From Roseivirga sp. (GTDB lineage: Bacteria > Bacteroidota > Bacteroidia > Cytophagales > Cyclobacteriaceae), in assembly GCA_021404565.1 (NCBI GenBank), contig JAAWWF010000001.1, positions 481,613 to 545,612 of the forward strand: a stretch of 64,000 bases of DNA, given 5' to 3'. How positions within the stretch are numbered: position 1 is the first letter of the stretch; every line of letters starts with the position of its first letter. Below the pieces are notes generated by a model, which saw only the letters and a program-made list of their open reading frames with translations, had not been told where the DNA came from and did not search any database. Position numbers and translations under genes: made by a program. Positions 9,110-17,900 of the stretch are shown here, in pieces.

Positions 9110-9256
9110 GCACGGAAAGATGTTTCAGGGTCAGAAGCGTCCGAGAACCTGACTGATTTTACGATATCCACCTGGCAGTGACAAAACCTAATCACAGGCC
9201 CAAAACCGGGGTTTGTAACAATTTTACTACTTTTCGTTCGTGTAGTAAACGATCGA

Positions 9257-11173
9257 TTGGTTTTGAAACGCCTTACGCTGACCCTTATAATCCCCACAGT
9301 ATTGCTTACTGTCCTCCACGGACAGAACAAGCCTGTATACAGCATTAACGATCCGGGAGACGACAAAGCGAAGAAGTGTAAGGAGTATTTTGAAGTAGTC
9401 GCCAGCCTGCCTACGGAAGTGCAATACACCATAGCCGAGCACGAAGGAATTATTTACCTCCTCTTTAACAGCAAAACGCACTTCGATCAGATTTTTAATC
9501 ACAGAGGAGATGGTTTTGCCATCGATATCATCAAAAGAGAGCAGTATCGCTGCGGGGCTCCCAATGACCACGCGGATTCCTGGGCACATAAAGGGCGGTT
9601 GATGCCACCGATCTACAAGGAGGCGATTGAAAGTCGTGGACAGCTGGACAACAACAATGTATATGTGATTCGCTACGGTCAGTTGCCTCCTGAGATTGAT
9701 CCGAAAAAGGTAGAGTACAACCTACTGATTGTTCAGAAAAACTGGCTCTGCGACAGCCGCTTCTTTTATAAGATCGACTATGATACCTGGTCTTTGCTTG
9801 AAAGCGGACTTTATCGCGATAGCCTCAGTAGCGAAACATCGATGAAGTTCGGGCAGGCCAATAAAACCGTCAACTTCACCGTACCCTTCAAAAAAGATCA
9901 AACCGTTTTTGATGAGCTGTCGGTAAAGCCTATTTACGATACGCTTAACCTCACAGATTACTATATCAAACGAATTGCGATTGAGGCATTTTCATCGGTA
10001 GAAGGGCCACTGGACAGGAACATCAGACTTCAGGAAGGTCGGGCACAAAGCATTGTTGATGCCTTGAAAAGCTACCAGGATGAGTCGATCATCTCTGAAA
10101 TAAAAGCGAAGGAAAACTGGGAAGAGTTTAACAGAGATATTGTAGGAACAGAGTTTGCCGATATGGGTACCATGACGAAGGACGCGGTGAAAGCGAAATT
10201 TGCAGGAAACACCCCACTCCTGGATGCCATAGAGCATATTCTGGGCAAACACAGAAAGGCGTTGATCGAGATAAATCTTGAAAAGCGGATTGCTCCCGAA
10301 ACCAGCAGCCCTGAAATGCTGAAATCACTTTTCGAGCAGAGTCTCCAGCAAGAAGATCTGGATGAAGCCATTTACCTGCAGCAGGTAATCTTTGATAGAA
10401 TTGGCAAAAAAGACCTTCCTGAAAGCTTTCTGGGTGAGTTGGAGCTTCCCCGCTCAAACAAGTACTTTAGCCTGCACAACAATGAGGCTCTTTTTGTGGT
10501 CGATCAGCGCCCTGACGACCTGAACAAAGGTATTGAAAGCTTTGCCAGATTGCTGGAATTCCTGCCGGATAATCAGAAACTCCTTTATAACCTTACCGTG
10601 CTGAAGTTAAGGCGCTGGGCCATCAGCGATGAGTTTGCCAAACCCAGAGATATCCTCAAGCATATCAATCAGCTAGAACGTAGTCGATTAGAGCCGGACC
10701 TGCTGCGCACCCTTAACATCAACTATAACATCGTACAAACGAAATACCTCAGCGATGCCCGAGACTACGATGGCAAAAACAGATCGCTTCGTACCATTTA
10801 TAATACCTACCGCAGACAACCTTTGGAAGATGATGACCTGCTGCGACTGGCCAAGTACATGACCTATTACAGTCGCTTCGACTGGGCCTTTAGCCTGCTG
10901 AGGACCAGGGCTGTTCAACCAGACGCCAGCACTGATATTATCTTTTACTACCTGAACCTGACCATTACCGATAGTCGTAAGACTCGTAGGCCCGATTATC
11001 AAAAAGTCCTCGACAGGGCCAAAGAAAGAGACAAAGACCGCTTCTGCAATCTGTTTCTGGCCAAATCACAAGGAGGCATTACCTTTCAATTGCTGGATGA
11101 TCCGAACCTGAAGAAGAAATTCTGCGAGGTGTGCTATGTGAAAGCACCTGTGGACAGCAAGGGTAGCAACTGA
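9257..11173 (+). CDS. Secreted protein with a central OmpA-like region
   Basis: This protein is about 638 residues. No ATG lies near the beginning of the open frame. TTG 9257 or, more likely, TTG 9263 begins a signal peptide (MKRLTLTLIIPTVLLTVLHGQ). Residues about 210-345 contain two motifs, IKRIAIEAFSSVEG and N..LQEGRAQSIVDAL, that follow the pattern of OmpA-type peptidoglycan-binding domains, interrupted by an insertion of about 60 residues. The C-terminal 300 residues are helical and resemble degenerate TPRs. The product is probably a periplasmic protein near the wall. I do not recognise a family name. It is convergent with the M20 peptidase gene 7 bases away. Confidence 0.7.
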   Translation: MVLKRLTLTLIIPTVLLTVLHGQNKPVYSINDPGDDKAKKCKEYFEVVASLPTEVQYTIAEHEGIIYLLFNSKTHFDQIFNHRGDGFAIDIIKREQYRCGAPNDHADSWAHKGRLMPPIYKEAIESRGQLDNNNVYVIRYGQLPPEIDPKKVEYNLLIVQKNWLCDSRFFYKIDYDTWSLLESGLYRDSLSSETSMKFGQANKTVNFTVPFKKDQTVFDELSVKPIYDTLNLTDYYIKRIAIEAFSSVEGPLDRNIRLQEGRAQSIVDALKSYQDESIISEIKAKENWEEFNRDIVGTEFADMGTMTKDAVKAKFAGNTPLLDAIEHILGKHRKALIEINLEKRIAPETSSPEMLKSLFEQSLQQEDLDEAIYLQQVIFDRIGKKDLPESFLGELELPRSNKYFSLHNNEALFVVDQRPDDLNKGIESFARLLEFLPDNQKLLYNLTVLKLRRWAISDEFAKPRDILKHINQLERSRLEPDLLRTLNINYNIVQTKYLSDARDYDGKNRSLRTIYNTYRRQPLEDDDLLRLAKYMTYYSRFDWAFSLLRTRAVQPDASTDIIFYYLNLTITDSRKTRRPDYQKVLDRAKERDKDRFCNLFLAKSQGGITFQLLDDPNLKKKFCEVCYVKAPVDSKGSN

Positions 11174-11180
11174 GAGAAGC

Positions 11181-12503
11181 CTATTTCCCCTTACCCAGCG
11201 CAATACCCTTCATAATACGATACATCAGTACCGCAGCCCGCTTCGTTTGCATAGGAAAGGTTCTCAGATCACCGGTTTCATTAATGGTATGATCATCCGC
11301 TCCTCCCATTCCCATTCCGTCAATCCCCATTTCCACATATTGCGAAGTGAAAGAAATGTCGGCCGCACCTGCATTGCTGGGGTTAACCGCCTCAACCACA
11401 CCAAAACCCAGGTCTTGACTGACCTGACTAAACTGCGACAACAGCTCATAATTGCCAGGTGCCGGTGCGAAAGGAGGATAGCCTGTGCCAAAACTTATGG
11501 TAGCATCGGTTTGAGGCAAATGTCTTGAAACAATGGCTTTCATCGTAGCCTGAGCACGTGCCAGCTGTTCAGGAGAAATACATCGAATATCTCCGGTAAC
11601 GGTCACATCTTTAGACACCACATTACCCTTACCAAAGGCCGTCCCCTGCTTCAGCGCAGGGTCATATTCTACTGTGGTACCACCCAGAATCATACCCGGA
11701 TTGAAAGTCAGAAACTCTTCCTTGGAAAGCTCATCGTAAAACTGATAGAGTATACGCGAGGCCTCATAGATCGCCCCAGCCCCAACACGAGGCTTGAAGA
11801 TTTGCGAAGAGTGAGCCGCATTACCAGTCACTTTCAAAGTCCAGCCGCTAGAGCTTCTTCTGACCACAATAGCAGTCTTAGGATCACCATCTCCGTTTTC
11901 AAAACCCAGTGCAATATCAGCCCATTCTGCCGCTTCAATCAATACCTTACGGGCCTTGTCCAGGGGTCTGCCACTTAGTTCTTCATCCCCCGTCATCACC
12001 ACCGTAATGTTCATATCCTCTAACAGACCTGCGTGCTTCAGAGCCTTCAACGATTGCAAAATAATCACATCCCCTCCCTTCATATCGGCTATACCGGGAG
12101 CCTTGACAATGTTTTCATCAATATCTCTCCACTCCTGGTTTGGGCTGTCCTTTTCAAAGACCGTGTCCAAATGGCCGATCATCAGAATCTTTTTGCCCTT
12201 TCCTCCTTCAATTCTCGCTACCAAATGCCCTGCCCGGTTAAAGGAAGCTCCATCAATCCACTCTACCTCCATACCCAGTGCTGCAAACTCTTTCATCAGC
12301 ACATCACCCACAGCTTTTACTCCCTCAAAATTCATAGAGCCACTGTTGATATTGATGATTTGCTTCAGGAGTACCAGCCCCTCTTTATTATGCTCATCTA
12401 CATATTTGACCATTTTCTTTTCGGCACGGTCCAGTTGAGCCTCGGCATAGAAGGCGGTCAATAACAATGTGAGCAATAAAAAAACGGGTCTCAGGAGTTT
12501 CAT
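11181..12503 (-). CDS. M20-family metallopeptidase (glutamate carboxypeptidase-like), secreted
   Basis: This 440-residue zinc hydrolase has a signal peptide at about 1-23 (LRPVFLLLTLLLTAFYAEAQ), which selects ATG 12503 over 12530. The M20 metal ligands and catalytic residues are visible in order: GHLDTVF (His and Asp), GIADMKGGD (bridging Asp), TGDEELSG (catalytic Glu and ligand Glu), GFENGD, and the distal His in ADDHTINETGDL. A dimerisation domain lies between about 205 and 320 (AAHSSQIFKPRVGAGAIYEA). It probably trims peptides or N-acyl amino acids in the periplasm; the substrate is not predictable from sequence. Single-gene unit. Confidence 0.9.
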   Translation of the reverse strand: MKLLRPVFLLLTLLLTAFYAEAQLDRAEKKMVKYVDEHNKEGLVLLKQIININSGSMNFEGVKAVGDVLMKEFAALGMEVEWIDGASFNRAGHLVARIEGGKGKKILMIGHLDTVFEKDSPNQEWRDIDENIVKAPGIADMKGGDVIILQSLKALKHAGLLEDMNITVVMTGDEELSGRPLDKARKVLIEAAEWADIALGFENGDGDPKTAIVVRRSSSGWTLKVTGNAAHSSQIFKPRVGAGAIYEASRILYQFYDELSKEEFLTFNPGMILGGTTVEYDPALKQGTAFGKGNVVSKDVTVTGDIRCISPEQLARAQATMKAIVSRHLPQTDATISFGTGYPPFAPAPGNYELLSQFSQVSQDLGFGVVEAVNPSNAGAADISFTSQYVEMGIDGMGMGGADDHTINETGDLRTFPMQTKRAAVLMYRIMKGIALGKGK

Positions 12504-12661
12504 GCTTTTCGATTCAGATGTGAATGACAATAATAATTAACAAATAATGGAAGGCCATAGGCTATTCGGAATTATAGGTCACCGATGACCTGGCTACTCA
12601 TCCCTTTTCCGGCATTTCGACACGTTACAATCACGAATATCAAGCACATCGCCTTACTTCG

Positions 12662-13438
12662 ATGGTGATGAAGAAAACATTGACTTCCCAAACAGGCATT
12701 ATCATCCTGCTCATCTCCCTCCTTCCTGCCTTCGTACAGGGACAAAAAGCCGGGGATGAAAGGTCGTTTGAGATCTTTGAAGGTGTCATGATCGACATGG
12801 TATGGATACCGGCAGGCTCATTTACCATGGGAAATACTTCAGGCATAGAAGACCGCTGGTCAGAAAAGGAGCAGGCCCATACAGTAAAAATCAGCGAAGG
12901 ATTCTGGATGGCTAAATACGAAACAACTCAGGACTTGTGGGAGCTGGTAATGGGCCATAACCCCAGTCGGCATTGTGATAGCAACCACCCGGTAACCAAT
13001 ATCAATTGGCATGAAACCATGGCCTTCATTCACACAATACAGCGCTTTAATTCAAAATTTGACCTCCCTACTGAAGCCCAATGGGAACACGCTGCGAAAG
13101 CAGGTACAGACAAAGCCTACTCGCTACCCAGGGATGAGATTACCTGGCACAAGGAGAATTCTGGTGTGGTTTCACATCCGGTGGGTACCAAAAAACCTAA
13201 CCGCTGGGGGCTATATGACATTCACGGCAATGTATGTGAGTGGACGAGAGACTGGCTTGCTCCCTTTAGTAATGAACCTACAACCGACCCGAAAGGCCCC
13301 GGGAATGGTGAAAGAAAACTGGTAAAAGGAGGTCAGTTTACCGGCCGGCCAAGACACACCATGTCATTTGACCGGCAGAGCTCACTCCCCGATTCTGAAA
13401 ACTTTTATGTCGGGTTTCGCATTATGCGCAAGCAGTAG
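12662..13438 (+). CDS. SUMF1/FGE-fold secreted protein
   Basis: This 258-residue protein has a signal peptide (about 4-28, ending FVQGQ); translation starts at ATG 12662 or 12668. The formylglycine-generating-enzyme fold is clear from MVWIPAGSFTMGN, WMAKYETTQDLWELVMGHNPS, HPVTNINWHETMAF, LPTEAQWEHAAKAG, RWGLYDIHGNVCEWTRDW, KLVKGGQF and YVGFRIMRKQ. The terminal segment lacks the copper-binding cysteine pair (C..x..C before the final strand) of true FGEs. It therefore probably does not oxidise sulfatase cysteines and may be a binding or structural relative. No sulfatase gene is nearby. Confidence 0.85.
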   Translation: MVMKKTLTSQTGIIILLISLLPAFVQGQKAGDERSFEIFEGVMIDMVWIPAGSFTMGNTSGIEDRWSEKEQAHTVKISEGFWMAKYETTQDLWELVMGHNPSRHCDSNHPVTNINWHETMAFIHTIQRFNSKFDLPTEAQWEHAAKAGTDKAYSLPRDEITWHKENSGVVSHPVGTKKPNRWGLYDIHGNVCEWTRDWLAPFSNEPTTDPKGPGNGERKLVKGGQFTGRPRHTMSFDRQSSLPDSENFYVGFRIMRKQ

Positions 13439-13499
13439 TTTTGTCACCTGATACACCTCCCCTCAAAGCAGTTTATACGGGCAAATCAGCTCCCTCTCC

Positions 13500-13553
13500 T
13501 TGTTTTGAAACAAAAAATGTCTGATTCCGTACTTTTTCTATAAAATAGAAAAA
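13500..13553 (+). promoter_or_regulatory. Two perfect inverted repeats at the start of the next gene
   Basis: TTGTTT-TG-AAACAA (13500-13513) is followed by TTTTTCTAT-AAA-ATAGAAAAA (13533-13553). The second ends two bases before ATG 13556. TACTTTTT at 13530-13537 resembles a -7 element. The second repeat would form a 9-bp hairpin covering the ribosome landing zone, or it could be an operator. Confidence 0.5.
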
Positions 13554-13555
13554 CA

Positions 13556-14278
13556 ATGAAACCACTCCTGTACCTTCTCCTGCCTCTTAGTTTTTTAGTA
13601 GTCGGGAATAGCAACCACGAGCGTACCTGCAAAAACGGCAAGTATATTCTGGAACAAAGCATCAAGTTTCACGACCCTAAAGGCAATTGGCAAACAGCCT
13701 CACTGGATATGGTGATCAGAGAACCGAGGCTAACTGTACCCGACAGGTTTTCTAATGTCAGGCTCGATGTACCATCAAGAACCTTCAGCCTGGAAAGAAA
13801 CAGGGGAGATCATGTTTCTACTCATCTTGTAGACGAAAATGGTCAGGCAAAAACCTTGCTGGACGGCAAACCGGAAACGGACCCGGAACTGATTGAAAAA
13901 TATCGTCTCCAGCCTGAGCGAAACACCAATTATCGGGGCTACTATGAGTTTATGTACGGCTTACCCATGGTGCTTCAGGGAGACAACTATCAGATGAAAG
14001 AAGTTCGCGAGGTGACTTTCAATAAGCAGAAAGCCATCAGCATTGATTTTGAACTGGGCGTCCCTATGATTGCCAGCAGTTGGCGCATCTTTTTCTCACC
14101 TGAAGACTACAGCGTTTTAGGCCTTGAGACACTGGGAGAAAAGCCTGAGGAAGGAGAGTATCTGATTTTCAATGGTAGTGCTGATATGAAAGAGATGAAC
14201 CTGGCCCGCTTCAGACATTGGTACGACAAGACCAATGATGAATACAGGGGATCAGATATTTTAGTTTCGTACAAGTAA
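13556..14278 (+). CDS. Exported protein of unknown function
   Basis: This 240-residue protein has a signal peptide at about 1-17 (LLYLLLPLSFLVVGNS). The mature part opens with CKNGKYILEQSIKFHDPKGNW and alternates short beta-strand-like segments, ending in FNGSADMKEMNLARFRHWYDKTNDEYRGSDILVSYK. The layout, in which a starting molecule is described by repeated strands with a final RKWY.K...EYLGTDVL-like motif, resembles the DUF6503 family of Bacteroidota secreted proteins. That assignment is tentative. Its start lies directly after a perfect inverted repeat, suggesting regulation. It may be periplasmic. Confidence 0.7.
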   Translation: MKPLLYLLLPLSFLVVGNSNHERTCKNGKYILEQSIKFHDPKGNWQTASLDMVIREPRLTVPDRFSNVRLDVPSRTFSLERNRGDHVSTHLVDENGQAKTLLDGKPETDPELIEKYRLQPERNTNYRGYYEFMYGLPMVLQGDNYQMKEVREVTFNKQKAISIDFELGVPMIASSWRIFFSPEDYSVLGLETLGEKPEEGEYLIFNGSADMKEMNLARFRHWYDKTNDEYRGSDILVSYK

Positions 14279-14311
14279 GGATAAAAGTTGGTTTCAATCA
14301 GTCCGGTGGTC

Positions 14312-14572
14312 CTATTCGATAAGGTCATCATCGGTTTCAACAAAGTCGAAAAATTGATCCAACAGGCTCTTTCTTTCATTTTCCCAGGCCTTTGATTCTG
14401 CCAAGAGCACTTCAGTCTGATCCTCCGTAAAACCCATTTTTCCTAATGTTCTAAAAGCAATAGCATAAGATGCACCAGCTTCTTTAAGCGACACAATAAT
14501 ATCATAATAACTCCGGCCAGTTTCTTTCCACTCAAGCGCTAAGTCCACGAAGGGTTTTACTCTCTTATTCAT
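14312..14572 (-). CDS. Small helical acidic protein of unknown function
   Basis: This 86-residue cytoplasmic protein has no signal peptide. It is helical by composition, with RSYYDIIVSLKEAGASYAIAFRTLGKMGFTEDQ in the middle, shown here in part only as ALEWKETGRSYYDII and RTLGKMGFTEDQTEVLL. The tail is acidic (FVETDDDLIE). The pattern suggests a compact three-helix domain. It is convergent with the preceding gene (34-base gap). Upstream on the minus strand, TATATTTA resembles a -7 element. I cannot name a family. Confidence 0.6.
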   Translation of the reverse strand: MNKRVKPFVDLALEWKETGRSYYDIIVSLKEAGASYAIAFRTLGKMGFTEDQTEVLLAESKAWENERKSLLDQFFDFVETDDDLIE

Positions 14573-14926
14573 CTATCTAATTGATAATCAAGGATAAATA
14601 TACTTTTGAATATCTTCTCCTTTCATTCCTCATTCAACCCTATACGCACAAGAGGGCGGCAAAGCCGATAACAGTGCGAAATACAAGGTGGTTGGATTTG
14701 GTGTTATCGGAAAGGGTTCCTGCCTGCCTTAGTACCTAAGTACGGCCGGCACGGTTTCGTCCTTTTTGGCCGCAAAAAGTGACAAATTAAACTTACGAAA
14801 CAGTGCGGTCAAGATTAGCCTATACTGGTAATTAATATAGAAGGATAAATGATACTTGACAGAAATACTGAACACGTATACTGAACCTTTGGGGTTCAGT
14901 TTGTCCTTCATGAAAAAATACAAATA
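14573..14926. other. Non-coding interval with a spaced inverted repeat
   Basis: This stretch of about 350 bases has no convincing gene. A 64-codon open frame on the minus strand (14729-14923) lacks codon bias and overlaps repeat-like sequence. The interval holds the inverted repeat at 14665-14710 and, at its right end, the terminator at 14927-14965. Confidence 0.5.
14665..14710. repeat. Spaced perfect inverted repeat
   Basis: CCGATAACA (14665-14673) is repeated inverted as TGTTATCGG (14702-14710) with 28 bases between. It lies in the non-coding interval between two minus-strand genes. Role unknown. Confidence 0.5.
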
Positions 14927-14965
14927 AAAAAGAGAACCTCTTCTATTCGAAGAGGTTCTCTTTTT
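14927..14965 (-). terminator. Long perfect hairpin terminator
   Basis: AAAAAGAGAACCTCTTC (14927-14943) and GAAGAGGTTCTCTTTTT (14949-14965) are complementary over 17 bases with a 5-base loop. A/T runs on both sides allow termination in either direction. It serves the minus-strand gene ending at 14996. Confidence 0.85.
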
Positions 14966-14995
14966 ATCTCATAAAACAACGCAGTGCGCTGATTT

Positions 14996-15424
14996 CTATT
15001 TCTTTCTGGCTCTCCAGGCTTCTTGCTTGGCGCTGTCACCTACTGTCACCAATAGTCTGCATGGTCCGGGTACTAATACCAGCTTCACTTCCTGATCTCC
15101 AAAATCATCTACCTCAACTGGTACGCCTTCCCCAAATTCCACATCATAGCTATAGCGCCCTTTGTGGTCTTTCTGCTTACGAATATAATTCTTCGCGAAG
15201 TAGGCAGTCGGTAGCAGCACGTCATTGTCCGGGCAGAACTCATCATGCACCAGCGCAATTGCTTCCTCTAACTCATTTCCAAACTCTTCCAGAAAAGTGT
15301 CTTCCATATCGTGGAGTTCCTCTTCCAGGTCATCGTATCGCTCGTCACTATAATCAAGATCATCCAACTCATTGATCTTATCGGCAAGTAGTGCAAAATC
15401 CGCATTCAGCTTATCAACATCCAT
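14996..15424 (-). CDS. Acidic small protein of unknown function
   Basis: This 142-residue cytoplasmic protein starts at ATG 15424; the longer frame to 15514 adds 30 residues unlike the rest and is not preferred. The N-terminal half is very acidic and probably coiled (DKINELDDLDYSDERYDDL, EELHDMEDTFLEEFGNEL). The C-terminal half is mixed (YSYDVEFGEGVPVEVDDF, KLVLVPGPCRLLVTVG). I do not recognise the family. It is a single-gene unit with a strong terminator and is divergent from the phosphohexomutase operon. Confidence 0.75.
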   Translation of the reverse strand: MDVDKLNADFALLADKINELDDLDYSDERYDDLEEELHDMEDTFLEEFGNELEEAIALVHDEFCPDNDVLLPTAYFAKNYIRKQKDHKGRYSYDVEFGEGVPVEVDDFGDQEVKLVLVPGPCRLLVTVGDSAKQEAWRARKK

Positions 15425-15729
15425 ATTTATCAGGTTAGCAGCACAAAGAATGGAACTTAGATAAAAACATGCAAGCCATTCTGAAAAAAGGTTTGACCCA
15501 TGAGCCTGGCACAAGCTGAGAGGTCAAATAATCAGCCCTTAAGGCCAGTATTTCAGGGGAAAGAAAACCACCAAAACTTTTGAATTAGGAAATATGAAAA
15601 CGACATTTGAACCACCCTCGGAAATGGCTTTAAAAAATCCTTTTCTGAAGAATGATGAATGCTAAATGATCAATTTTGAATCGCAAAATCATTTCACATT
15701 CATCATCCAACATTCGACATTTGAACTAT
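15425..15729. other. Intergenic region between divergent genes
   Basis: This gap of about 305 bases should hold the promoters of the acidic protein gene and the phosphohexomutase operon. No clean TTTG/TAnnTTTG pair stands out. It contains the inverted-repeat element at 15652-15706. No gene is evident. Confidence 0.5.
15652..15706. repeat. Imperfect hairpin with CATTCATCAT arms
   Basis: ATGATGAATG (15652-15661) is inverted as CATTCATCAT (15697-15706), with a second short pair ATGA/TCAT inside. It is followed by a CAACATT-CGACAT run like those at about 23578-23612. This resembles low-complexity dispersed repeats of Bacteroidota intergenic DNA. Confidence 0.45.
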
Positions 15730-17445
15730 ATGGATACAGCAATTCAGGCAAAAGCAGACAGCTGGCTCAACAGTAATATTGACCAGGAGAGTAAAGCGGC
15801 CATCAGGGCACTCTCTGCAGACGAGCTCGCTGACTCATTTTATAAAGATTTAGAGTTTGGTACCGGAGGCCTTCGTGGTGTAATGGGCGTAGGCTCTAAC
15901 CGCATGAATAAGTACACTGTAGGCACTGCCACCCAGGGTCTGGCCAACTACTTATTAAAGGCTTTCCCCGGTGAAGAAATCAAAGTGGCTATCGCCCATG
16001 ACAGCCGTAACAACAGCACCTTTTTCGCTGACATTACAGCTTCGGTCTTTTCCGCCAATGGCATTTTTGTATACCTCTTCGATGAGCTAAGACCAACCCC
16101 AGAGCTTTCTTATGCCATAAGGCAACTTGGTTGTAAAAGTGGTGTGGTGGTCACAGCCTCACACAATCCACGCGAATACAATGGCTATAAGGCCTATTGG
16201 GATGACGGAGCACAGGTAACCCCTCCACACGACAAAAACATTATCGCAGAAGTAAAGGCGATCGACAGCATTGATGAGGTGAAATTCGCTAAGAATGAAA
16301 GTCTGGTAAAGCTTATCAGCAAAGAGGTGGATGAACCTTACTTGCAAGCAATACTTGACCTTACCCTGGCCCCTGAGGCGGTAGCACGGCAGTCAGATCT
16401 GAAAATTGTATTCTCCCCTATTCACGGTACGGGCATTACCCTGGTACCTGAGATATTGAAGCGTAAGGGTTTCACCAATGTATCTGTAGTTGAAGAGCAG
16501 GCAGAGCCCAATGGTGACTTCCCAACTGTGGTATACCCCAACCCTGAGGAGCGTGAAGCCATGACTCTGGCACTGGACAAGGCTACGGAGCTTGATGCAG
16601 ACCTGATCATGGCCACTGACCCGGATGCCGATCGTGTGGGGATTGCAGCAAAAAATAAAGTCGGAGAATTTGAGCTGCTCAATGGAAATCAGGCAGCCAC
16701 CTTGCTCATCTACTATTTGCTGAAGAAGTGGAAAGAAAATGGGAAGATTGATGGTAATCAAATGATCATCAAAACCATTGTGACTTCTGACCTTCTCGAT
16801 CGGATTGCCGAGAGCTTTGGAGTAGACTGCCCCAATACGCTCACCGGATTTAAATACATCGCGGCAGTCATTAAAGAGTTGGAAGGTAAGAAAGAATTCA
16901 TCGGAGGTGGTGAAGAAAGCTATGGCTATATGATCAGCGACTTTGTACGCGATAAAGATGCCATTGCCTCCTGCGCTATGCTGGCAGAAATGACTGCCTG
17001 GGCCAAAGATCAGGGCCTCTCGGTATTCGATCTGCTGGCAGAGGTTTATGAGCAATATGGTTTCTACCTGGAAGCATTGGTCTCCATGACCAAAAAGGGT
17101 ATGCATGGTGCTGAAGAAATCAAGCAAATGATGGTGGACCTGAGACAGCAGACCCCGGCTACCATTGGAGGTAGCAAGGTGGTCAAATCCATTGATTATC
17201 TTTCTTCTGTAGAGAAGAACTTGGTTACCGGAACTGAAAAACCGGTAAATCTGGATAAATCCAATGTGCTTCAGTTTATGCTGGAAGATGGTACCAAAAT
17301 TTCTGCGCGCCCATCAGGCACCGAACCAAAAATCAAATTCTATATCTCAGTCAATACACCGCTGGAAAGCAAGGAGCTCTTTAACCAGACAAAAGCCCTG
17401 CTGGAAGAAAAAATAGAAGTAATTAAAACCGATTTGAAACTATGA
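15730..17445 (+). CDS. Phospho-sugar mutase (phosphoglucomutase/phosphomannomutase family)
   Basis: This 571-residue alpha-D-phosphohexomutase moves phosphate between C1 and C6 of hexose phosphates. The four signature loops are intact: phosphoserine loop VVTASHNPREYNGYKAYW with Ser144, metal loop DPDADRVG (Asp297, 299, 301), sugar loop GGGEESYGY, and phosphate loop ARPSGTEPKIKFY. Length and the DGAQVTPPHD sequence fit the long PGM2-like subgroup. ATG 15730 is chosen because the upstream 18 codons lie in repeat-like sequence. The stop overlaps the next start by 4 bases, so it heads an operon with the DinB and murB genes. Confidence 0.92.
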   Translation: MDTAIQAKADSWLNSNIDQESKAAIRALSADELADSFYKDLEFGTGGLRGVMGVGSNRMNKYTVGTATQGLANYLLKAFPGEEIKVAIAHDSRNNSTFFADITASVFSANGIFVYLFDELRPTPELSYAIRQLGCKSGVVVTASHNPREYNGYKAYWDDGAQVTPPHDKNIIAEVKAIDSIDEVKFAKNESLVKLISKEVDEPYLQAILDLTLAPEAVARQSDLKIVFSPIHGTGITLVPEILKRKGFTNVSVVEEQAEPNGDFPTVVYPNPEEREAMTLALDKATELDADLIMATDPDADRVGIAAKNKVGEFELLNGNQAATLLIYYLLKKWKENGKIDGNQMIIKTIVTSDLLDRIAESFGVDCPNTLTGFKYIAAVIKELEGKKEFIGGGEESYGYMISDFVRDKDAIASCAMLAEMTAWAKDQGLSVFDLLAEVYEQYGFYLEALVSMTKKGMHGAEEIKQMMVDLRQQTPATIGGSKVVKSIDYLSSVEKNLVTGTEKPVNLDKSNVLQFMLEDGTKISARPSGTEPKIKFYISVNTPLESKELFNQTKALLEEKIEVIKTDLKL

Positions 17446-17900
17446 GTCAAACAGTACAATCACTCAAAGCCCTTTTTGAAAGAGATCTCAATAGCCTGAA
17501 AAAAGAGCTAATGGCCTACGAGGATGAATCCCAGCTGTGGATCGTGCAAGGAGGCATTTCAAACTCTGCCGGCAATCTGGTACTTCACCTTTGCGGCAAC
17601 CTTAAACACTTTATCGGAGCGGTACTCGGTGGCTCTGGCTATATCAGGGAACGAGACAAAGAGTTTAATGATAAGAATGTACCTCGTGCCGAGATGGCCG
17701 CCAGTATTGACGAAACCCTGGAGATAGTACTCAAAACATTGGATAGCCTGGATGATGCCGCCCTCGCCAAAATCTATGAGGTAAGGGTTTTCAATGATAA
17801 GCCTATTACGACCAATATATTTTTACTTCACCTCTCAGGTCATCTGATGTATCACCTTGGCCAAATCAACTATCACAGGAGGTTACTTACAGCTCAATGA
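17442..17900 (+). CDS. DinB-superfamily protein (DUF1572-like)
   Basis: This 152-residue four-helix-bundle protein has potential metal-binding histidines at His49 (LVLHLCGNLKHF) and in the C-terminal HLSGHLMYHLGQINYHRR, the usual DinB pattern. DinB-like proteins bind a divalent metal and many act in thiol-dependent reactions; the substrate here is unknown. Both ends overlap neighbours by 4 bases (ATGA), so translation is coupled to the mutase and to murB. No signal peptide, so cytoplasmic. Confidence 0.85.
   Translation: MSQTVQSLKALFERDLNSLKKELMAYEDESQLWIVQGGISNSAGNLVLHLCGNLKHFIGAVLGGSGYIRERDKEFNDKNVPRAEMAASIDETLEIVLKTLDSLDDAALAKIYEVRVFNDKPITTNIFLLHLSGHLMYHLGQINYHRRLLTAQ

Noticed and set aside
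14729-14923. 64-codon minus-strand frame
   Set aside because: Odd composition and repeat-like end; no start context and no relation to neighbours.
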